Under the pieces are notes generated by a model. That model made no database searches and was not told where the DNA came from. It saw only the letters and a program-made list of their open reading frames with translations. From contig CAVTPF010000013.1 in NCBI GenBank assembly GCA_963736525.1, positions 62,001-126,000 on the forward strand: 64,000 nt of DNA, read 5' to 3'. Position numbers and translations under genes: made by a program. Shown here in pieces: positions 58,652 to 64,000 of this stretch (the stretch's first letter is position 1; every line of letters begins with the position of its first letter). The DNA comes from Bog-473 sp963736525. Lineage in GTDB: Bacteria > Actinomycetota > Acidimicrobiia > Acidimicrobiales > RAAP-2.

Positions 58652-60041
58652 CGCAGCGCGCGGGGGCGCCGTGCCGTTGGACCTCCGGGTACCCCGGCGC
58701 GTCCACGTCGTCGGCATCGGCGGCGCCGGCATGAGCGCCATCGCTCTGGTGCTGCGGGCCATGGGTCACACCGTCTCGGGCTCGGACCTGAAGGACTCGC
58801 CGGTGGCGCAGCGGCTCCGCTCCCATGGCATTTCGGTAGCGGTGGGGCACCGACGCGAGCACGTCGCCGGCGCCGATGCGATCACCTACTCGCCTGCGGT
58901 GCCGCCCGAGAATCCGGAGCTGGTCGAGGCGCGGGCCCAAGGGATCCGCGTCGTGCCGCGCTCCGAGATGCTGGCCGCCATCTGTGCCACGCGGAGCTGC
59001 CTCGCCGTGGCCGGGACCCACGGGAAGACGACGACCGCGTCCATGCTCTCGCTCATACTGGTCGAAGCGGGTCTCCGGCCGTCGTTCGTCATCGGCGCCG
59101 ACGTCAACGAGATCGGCACCAATGCCGTGTGGGACTCCGGTGAGTGGCTGGTCGTCGAGGCGGACGAGAGCTACGGCACGTTCCAGGCCCTGCGTCCCGA
59201 CCTGGCCGTGGTGACGAACGTCGAGCCCGACCATCTCGACTACTACGGCACGTTCGAGTCGTTGCGCGAGGCCTTCTCGTCGTTCCTCGCCGCCGCGAGC
59301 GGGGGCGCAGTGGTGTGCTCGGACGACCCCGAGGCGGCGGCCCTCGGCCGCGCCCACGGCGCGATCACGGTCGGGTCCGCCGCGGGGTCGTCGTACACCA
59401 TCGGCGACCTCGAGCTCCAACGCAGCTCCGTCTCCTTCAGCCTGCGCGGACCCGAGGGGGCGCTCGGCCTCCTGCGCATCGGCGCCCCCGGATTGCACAA
59501 CGCGCGCAACGCGGCGGTGGCCACCGCAGCCGCATTGGCGGTGGGCGCGCCGTTCGCGGCGGCACAGGCCGCCCTGGCGCGCTTCGCCGGTGTGACCCGG
59601 CGCTTCGAATTCCGCGGCGAATCGGGCGGGGTGACCTTCGTCGACGACTACGCCCACCTCCCGACCGAGGTGCGCGCCGCCCTGGCCACGGCGAGGTCCG
59701 GCGGATGGCCCCGCATCGTGGCGGTGTTCCAGCCGCACCGGTTCTCGCGCACGGCGGCACTGGCGACGGAATTCGGGACGGCCTTCGCCGACGCCGACGT
59801 GCTGGTCGTCACCGACGTCTACAGCGCCGGCGAGCAGCCTGTGCCTGGTGTCTCGGGGCGCCTGGTCGCCGACGCCGTCCGGACGCAGGACCCGAGGTTG
59901 CCCGTCACCTACGCGCCGGGTTGGGAGGAGCTGCGCCAGGCCGTCGGCGCGCTGCTCCGTCCGGGCGACCTCTGCCTCACCTTGGGCGCCGGGGACCTCA
60001 CGGCCCTGCCCGATGACCTGCTCGGGTCAGCGCCGTGGTGA
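58641..60041 (+). CDS. murC: UDP-N-acetylmuramate-alanine ligase MurC
   Basis: A 466-residue Mur ligase adding L-Ala to UDP-MurNAc. VHVVGIGGAGMSAIALVL is the N-terminal nucleotide-like fold, GTHGKTTTASML near residue 123 is the ATP loop, VEADESYGTF near residue 176 and NVEPDHLDYYGT near residue 199 bind substrate and metal, and DDYAHLPTEVRAAL near residue 335 is the conserved C-domain turn. ATG at 58641 lies eleven bases inside murG. Like other members it has three domains and no membrane segment. Confidence 0.95.
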   Translation: MPADAARGGAVPLDLRVPRRVHVVGIGGAGMSAIALVLRAMGHTVSGSDLKDSPVAQRLRSHGISVAVGHRREHVAGADAITYSPAVPPENPELVEARAQGIRVVPRSEMLAAICATRSCLAVAGTHGKTTTASMLSLILVEAGLRPSFVIGADVNEIGTNAVWDSGEWLVVEADESYGTFQALRPDLAVVTNVEPDHLDYYGTFESLREAFSSFLAAASGGAVVCSDDPEAAALGRAHGAITVGSAAGSSYTIGDLELQRSSVSFSLRGPEGALGLLRIGAPGLHNARNAAVATAAALAVGAPFAAAQAALARFAGVTRRFEFRGESGGVTFVDDYAHLPTEVRAALATARSGGWPRIVAVFQPHRFSRTAALATEFGTAFADADVLVVTDVYSAGEQPVPGVSGRLVADAVRTQDPRLPVTYAPGWEELRQAVGALLRPGDLCLTLGAGDLTALPDDLLGSAPW

Positions 60042-61030
60042 CCCCGAGTGCCGAGCTGCGAGCCCTGGCGGACGAGCTGGGCGACCGGACGACGCTGATG
60101 AGGCCGTTGGGCCCGTTGACCACGTACGGCGTGGGCGGCCCGGCCGGGCTCTTCGTCGAGGTCGAGGAACCGGCCGACCTCGAGACCGTCCGTGACGCCC
60201 TGCGACGGTTCGCCGCCGGTGGTGCGGTCGCGATCTTCGTCATCGGCCGGGGCTCCAATCTGCTGGTGTCGGACGCGGGCTTCGACGGGATCGTGCTACA
60301 TCTCGGCCACGGCTTCGCCGGCCTGCAGCTGCCGGACGCCCGTCGGGCGGACGGTGGGCCCGGCGCATTCGTGCGGGCCGGTGCGGCACTGGCCCTGCCG
60401 GTCCTGGCCCGACGCGTCGCCGACGAAGGTTGGTCGGGGTTGTCGTGGGCCGTCGGCGTGCCCGGATCGGTCGGTGGGGCCGTGCGCATGAATGCGGGAG
60501 GGCACGGCTCGGACATGGCGTCGTGCCTGCTGCGCTACACGTGGGTCGACCTGCTGAGCGACGCGGGGGGCACCGACGACGTGGCGCGCCTGGCCTATGC
60601 CTACCGGACCTCGTCGGTGACGGCCACGCAGGTGGTGGTGGCGGCGGACATCGGGGTCACGCCGGGATCGGTGGAGGCGGAACAGGAGGCGGTGGCCGCC
60701 ATCGTGCGATGGCGGCGCGAGCATCAGCCCGGAGGTTCCAACGCGGGATCCGTCTTCACGAATCCGGAGGCCGACTCGGCGGGGCGGCTGATCGAGTCGG
60801 CCGGCTTGAAGGGGATGCGCATCGGCACCGCGCACGTGTCCGAGAAACACGCCAATTTCATTCAGGCCGACAGGGGCGGTCGCGCCGACGACGTCCACGC
60901 GTTGATGGAGCACGTGCGTCGGGTCGTGGCCGATCGGTGCGGGGTGACACTGCGCACGGAGGTCCGCCTTCTCGGCTTCGGCGGCGGAGAGACTGGTGCG
61001 GTGCGGGGAGACAGCGATGACGCCGGGTGA
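60038..61030 (+). CDS. murB: UDP-N-acetylenolpyruvoylglucosamine reductase MurB
   Basis: A 330-residue FAD-dependent reductase making UDP-MurNAc. The FAD pyrophosphate site is TTYGVGGPAGLF near residue 27 and GRGSNLLVSDAGFDG near residue 69. WAVGVPGSVGGAVRMNAG near residue 139 and YAYRTSSV near residue 186 line the active site, and GSNAGSVFTNPEADSAGRL near residue 231 holds the proton-donor Ser of the short (type II) group. The catalytic Glu is in TEVRLLG at the C-terminus. The GTG at 60038 overlaps murC's stop (GTGA); a GTG one codon earlier is possible. Confidence 0.95.
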   Translation: MTPSAELRALADELGDRTTLMRPLGPLTTYGVGGPAGLFVEVEEPADLETVRDALRRFAAGGAVAIFVIGRGSNLLVSDAGFDGIVLHLGHGFAGLQLPDARRADGGPGAFVRAGAALALPVLARRVADEGWSGLSWAVGVPGSVGGAVRMNAGGHGSDMASCLLRYTWVDLLSDAGGTDDVARLAYAYRTSSVTATQVVVAADIGVTPGSVEAEQEAVAAIVRWRREHQPGGSNAGSVFTNPEADSAGRLIESAGLKGMRIGTAHVSEKHANFIQADRGGRADDVHALMEHVRRVVADRCGVTLRTEVRLLGFGGGETGAVRGDSDDAG

Positions 61031-61868
61031 GGCGAAGCCCCGGAAGGGGAGCAGCGACCGGCGTCGAGGCCGCCACCGCAGCGGGGCGGGCAGAAGCGGA
61101 TCAAAGGGCGCCAGCCGTATGGACCCCCGGATCTCGGCGCGCCGCGTCGCCGTCACCAGGGACCTGGGCCAGCGGCGCCTCCGCGTGCTCGCCATCGGCC
61201 TCGGGGGCACGGCGCTCATCGTCGGCGGATGGTTCCTGCTCCATTCGCCGCTGTTCTCCGCCCGCTCGGTGACGGTGACCGGCAATGTGCACGAGACCGC
61301 GGCGCAGGTGGAGGCGCAGGCGGGACTGGCGAGCCAGCCGCCGCTGCTCGACGTGAACGCGGGCGCGGCGGCGGCCCGTCTGGAGCGGCTGCCCTGGGTG
61401 CGCTCGGCGGCGGTGCACGTCTCGTGGCCCGACGGCGTGCACATCGCGATCACCGAGGAGGTCCCGCGCTTCGTGGTCAGCGACGCCGGCGGACGGTGGG
61501 TGTCGCTGAGCGCCGACGGACGCGTCCTCGGCGTCTCGGCCACCCGCCCACCCAGCCTGTTGCTCCTCTCGGTGCCGGAGCCCCCGGGGGCCCCGGGCAG
61601 CGAGCTCTCGGCCAAGGACGAGCCCGCGCTGCGGGTCGCCTCCACGCTGCCGGCGGCCTTCGCCGCGCAGGTCACGGCCGTCAGCGTCGAACGGGCGGGC
61701 TGGGTGCAGCTGGCCATGACGACCCCGATTGCGGTGGACATCGGCTCGACGGCCCAGCTGACGGCCAAGTACGAGGACGTGTCGTCGATTCTGGCGGGGG
61801 CGACCTTGCACAACGGGGATGTCATCGACGTGAGCGTCCCGGACGCCCCGACCGTGACATCGGGGTGA
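61017..61868 (+). CDS. ftsQ: Cell division protein FtsQ
   Basis: A 283-residue bitopic membrane protein of the divisome. A basic cytoplasmic tail is followed by one membrane helix, LAIGLGGTALIVGGWFLL, then a POTRA domain beginning ARSVTVTGNVHETAAQVEA near residue 84, and the FtsQ beta domain with VHIAITEEVPRFVV near residue 140 and a C-terminal strand. FtsQ recruits FtsL/FtsB to the division site. ATG at 61017 overlaps murB by fourteen bases; an upstream in-frame GTG exists but lies deeper in murB. Confidence 0.9.
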   Translation: MTPGEAKPRKGSSDRRRGRHRSGAGRSGSKGASRMDPRISARRVAVTRDLGQRRLRVLAIGLGGTALIVGGWFLLHSPLFSARSVTVTGNVHETAAQVEAQAGLASQPPLLDVNAGAAAARLERLPWVRSAAVHVSWPDGVHIAITEEVPRFVVSDAGGRWVSLSADGRVLGVSATRPPSLLLLSVPEPPGAPGSELSAKDEPALRVASTLPAAFAAQVTAVSVERAGWVQLAMTTPIAVDIGSTAQLTAKYEDVSSILAGATLHNGDVIDVSVPDAPTVTSG

Positions 61869-61878
61869 CGTAGGATGC

Positions 61879-61907
61879 TTGACCAGCCTGAACACCACCC
61901 GTATGGT
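61879..61907 (+). promoter_or_regulatory. Candidate ftsZ promoter
   Basis: TTGACC (61879-61884, five of six) and TATGGT (61902-61907, four of six) are 17 bases apart in the 179-base gap before ftsZ. The hairpin CCACC-CGTAT-GGTGG (61895-61909) covers the -10 box. It would allow ftsZ to be expressed apart from the upstream operon. Confidence 0.5.
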
Positions 61908-62047
61908 GGGGCCACGTTGCCGTACTGTGAACATCAACCTTCCCCAAAGGTTCAGGGATCGGTCGCTGCTCGCACGTCCCCGGTGACGGCCGGCGGACCG
62001 TATCATCGAGTGACTGGTCGGCGATCGACCCGAAGACGAGGGAGTTC

Positions 62048-63154
62048 ATGACGACCGTGCCTTCCCAGGGCAACTACCTGGCAGTGATCAAGGTGGTCGG
62101 GGTCGGCGGCGGTGGCGTCAACGCCGTCAACCGGATGATCGACTCGGGCCTGCGCAACGTGGAGTTCATCGCTGCCAACACCGACGCCCAGGCACTTCTC
62201 ATGAGCGACGCCGACCTGAAGCTCGACATCGGGCGCCAGCTGACCCGCGGCCTGGGCGCCGGGAGCGATCCCGAGGTCGGCCGCCTGGCGGCCGAGGAGC
62301 ACCGGCCCGAGATCGAGGAGGCGCTTCAGGGCGCCGACATGGTCTTCATCACGGCGGGCAAGGGCGGCGGCACGGGCACCGGGGCCGCGCCGGTCGTGGC
62401 CGAGATCGCCAAGGGGCTGGGCGCACTGACCATCGGTGTCGTGACCCGGCCCTTCACCTTCGAGGGGCGTCGCCGTGCCATGCAGGCGGAGAAGGGGATC
62501 CAGGTCCTCAAGGAGAAGGTGGACACCCTCATCGTGATCCCGAACGATCGCCTGCTCACCGTGTCCAACGACAAGACGAGCATGGTCAACGCCTTCAAGA
62601 TGGCCGACGAGGTCCTGCTGCAGGGCGTGCGTGGCATCACCGACCTCATCACGGTGCCCGGCCTGATCAACACCGACTTCGCCGACGTGAAGATGGTCAT
62701 GACGAACGCGGGGACGGCCATCATGGGCATCGGGTCCTCCATCGGCGAGGGCCGGGCGGCCAACGCGGCGAGGGCCGCCATCACGTCGCCACTGCTCGAG
62801 GCGTCGATCGAGGGGGCCCGCGGCATGGTGCTGAACATCGCCGGCGGCTCCGACCTCGGCCTCTTCGAGGTGAACGAGGCGGCGGAGATCATCCATGCCG
62901 TCGCCCATCCCGACGCCAACATCATCTTCGGCGCCGTGATCGACGACAACATGGGCGACGAGGTCCGGGTGACGGTCATCGCCGCCGGGTTCGAACGTTG
63001 GGAGGACGGCTCCCCGGCCTCGAAGTCCGCCGACCTGGCGTCGACGATCTTCGCCACCCCCGAGCCGGTCGACATCTTCGCCGACGCCACGGGCTCCGAG
63101 GAGGAGCTCGACCTGGGTGACGACGATTTCGACGTCCCCTCCTTCCTCCGCTAG
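62048..63154 (+). CDS. ftsZ: Cell division GTPase FtsZ
   Basis: A 368-residue tubulin-like GTPase forming the Z-ring. The nucleotide site comprises GVGGGGVNAVNRMIDSGL at residues 18-35 and the tubulin signature GGGTGTGAAP near residue 106. The T7 synergy loop NTDFADVKMVM near residue 208 completes the active site between subunits. The C-terminal peptide DDDFDVPSFLR binds membrane anchors such as SepF, and the linker is short. ATG at 62048 follows GAGGGAG. It lies in its usual place after ftsQ. Confidence 0.97.
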   Translation: MTTVPSQGNYLAVIKVVGVGGGGVNAVNRMIDSGLRNVEFIAANTDAQALLMSDADLKLDIGRQLTRGLGAGSDPEVGRLAAEEHRPEIEEALQGADMVFITAGKGGGTGTGAAPVVAEIAKGLGALTIGVVTRPFTFEGRRRAMQAEKGIQVLKEKVDTLIVIPNDRLLTVSNDKTSMVNAFKMADEVLLQGVRGITDLITVPGLINTDFADVKMVMTNAGTAIMGIGSSIGEGRAANAARAAITSPLLEASIEGARGMVLNIAGGSDLGLFEVNEAAEIIHAVAHPDANIIFGAVIDDNMGDEVRVTVIAAGFERWEDGSPASKSADLASTIFATPEPVDIFADATGSEEELDLGDDDFDVPSFLR

Positions 63155-63851
63155 CGACGAGGTCGCGCAGAGGCTCGTCGCCGTACGGCAGCGCCTGGAG
63201 CGCGCCGGCGGGGATCCCTCCCGCATCCGGGTGGTGGCCGTCACCAAGGGCTTCGGGCCGGAGGCCGTGCGGGCGGCCCTGGCGGCCGGGCTGCACGACC
63301 TGGGGGAGAACTACGCGGCCGAGCTCGTGGCGAAGGCGGCCGCGTGGGGGCCCGAGGCCGGGCCCGGTGTGGGGTCCGAGGCCGAACCTCACCCGGACGA
63401 GGAGCCGACCTGGCACTTCCTCGGCGCCGTGCAGCGCAACAAGGTGCCGGTGCTCGCACCCATCGTCGGGCTGTGGCAGAGCATCGCCCGGGTGGCCGAG
63501 GGGGAGCGGGTCGCCCGTTTCGCCCCGGGGGCCCGGGTGCTGGTCCAGGTGGACACCACCGGCCGGCCTGGCCGCAACGGGTGCCCGCCGGCCGAGGTGG
63601 CAGGGCTGGTGGGGCGCCTGCGCGAGCTCGGCCTCCATGTGGAGGGGCTCATGACGGTGGCGGCCCCGGGCACGGAGGCGGCGGAGGCGGCCTTCGGCTT
63701 GGTCCGCCAGTTGGCCGACGACCTGGGCCTGGAGGAGCGTTCCATGGGTATGAGCGACGACCTCGAGGCCGCGGTGGCGGCGGGCACCACGATGGTGCGA
63801 GTGGGCCGGGCGTTGTTCGGGGAAAGGCCGCCGCGCCTGACTCCGGCCTGA
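63117..63851 (+). CDS. yggS: YggS-family PLP-binding protein
   Basis: A 244-residue YggS/PLPBP protein, a TIM-barrel that carries pyridoxal phosphate and maintains vitamin B6 and amino-acid balance. The Lys of VAVTKGFGPEAVRAAL near residue 44 binds PLP, HFLGAVQRNKV near residue 100 is the family block, and SMGMSDDLEAAVAAGTTMVR near residue 205 the phosphate site. The GTG at 63117 overlaps ftsZ by 38 bases; no later start is good, so the extra N-terminal residues are either real or the initiation codon is unusual. YggS after ftsZ is the normal actinobacterial order. Confidence 0.93.
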   Translation: MTTISTSPPSSASDEVAQRLVAVRQRLERAGGDPSRIRVVAVTKGFGPEAVRAALAAGLHDLGENYAAELVAKAAAWGPEAGPGVGSEAEPHPDEEPTWHFLGAVQRNKVPVLAPIVGLWQSIARVAEGERVARFAPGARVLVQVDTTGRPGRNGCPPAEVAGLVGRLRELGLHVEGLMTVAAPGTEAAEAAFGLVRQLADDLGLEERSMGMSDDLEAAVAAGTTMVRVGRALFGERPPRLTPA

Positions 63852-63996
63852 GATCAGGTGGGCCGCGGGCCCTCGGGCGGAGCCCCGACGTCGGCCCGGG
63901 GGAGCACGACCGCACCGGGGGTGCCCCGATCTCCCGCCGCCAGGGCCCGCCCGGGTTGCCGAGCAGGCACTACGCTGTCTTCCGACAGGAGAAGGC

Positions 63997-64000
63997 ATGT
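63997..64000 (+). CDS. Start of the next dcw gene (possibly sepF)
   Basis: An ATG at 63997, preceded by AGGAGAAGG, begins a gene cut by the right edge. In actinobacteria the gene after yggS is usually sepF, encoding the FtsZ membrane anchor. Only the first codon is visible, so the identity is inferred from order. The 145-base gap 63852-63996 shows no other gene. Confidence 0.4.

Noticed and set aside
1..64000. tRNA, rRNA, insertion sequences, integrase attachment sites
   Set aside because: I looked for T-arm-like motifs, transposase motifs and terminal inverted repeats and found none that could be supported.

Overview
The window is a high-GC (about 70% by eye) stretch of an actinobacterial chromosome. 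The evidence is a division and cell wall (dcw) cluster with a meso-diaminopimelate type MurE, an MptB-like polyprenol-phosphate mannosyltransferase, a homologue of the mycothiol-dependent Rv2466c family, an F420/PPOX-type small flavoprotein, an EgtB/EgtD pair, frequent GTG starts, and many genes joined by 4-base GTGA/ATGA overlaps. The gene mix (many SDRs, SnoaL/EthD-like proteins, nitronate monooxygenases, sulfatase, CoA ligase, P450) fits an environmental Acidimicrobiia-like lineage. That placement is an inference. I saw no rRNA, tRNA, CRISPR array or insertion sequence.

Layout. 1-8.9 kb: the tail of a haloalkane dehalogenase coupled to a Baeyer-Villiger type monooxygenase, then TrmO-like and YjbQ-like genes, a reverse-strand set (Rv2466c-like thioredoxin-fold protein, SDR, M20 peptidase, SRPBCC protein, DUF2237 protein, nitroreductase), and a divergent nitronate monooxygenase with a small partner. 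8.9-11.4 kb: a lower-GC island with one large membrane protein preceded by four tandem 16-bp repeats. 11.4-21.5 kb: a catabolic-looking zone with a phosphotransferase, an AttH-like protein, a P450, an ArsR-type regulator on a leaderless promoter, and a collinear sulfatase-SDR-SDR-EthD-NTF2-PPOX series. 21.5-27.5 kb: envelope genes, MptB-like mannosyltransferase divergent from sqdB (UDP-sulfoquinovose synthase) and a YfhO-like membrane protein.

27.5-34.3 kb: egtB-egtD (ergothioneine), a padR-ABC ATPase-permease operon with a readable operator, a broken SDR pseudogene and a nitronate monooxygenase. 34.5-49 kb: an MFS exporter fused to a winged helix, an N-acetylglucosamine-type kinase divergent from a GH4 glycosidase, DUF2254, an HxlR regulator divergent from a CMD-family protein across a large dyad, CapA (apparent frameshift), LMW tyrosine phosphatase coupled to an acyl-CoA synthetase, LapA and DUF3040 membrane proteins, ROK kinase, HNH endonuclease, and a frameshifted lipoate ligase-like gene.

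49-64 kb: the dcw cluster mraZ-rsmH-ftsL-ftsI-murE-mraY-ftsW-murG-murC-murB-ftsQ-ftsZ-yggS, all forward, with tandem MraZ-type boxes before mraZ and a separate candidate promoter before ftsZ. murF and murD are absent from their usual places. Together these genes make lipid II, flip and polymerise it at the septum, and build the Z-ring. The most notable points are the HxlR and PadR operators, the leaderless regulator, the lack of murF/murD, the sulfatase operon, the sulfolipid neighbourhood, and three visibly damaged genes.
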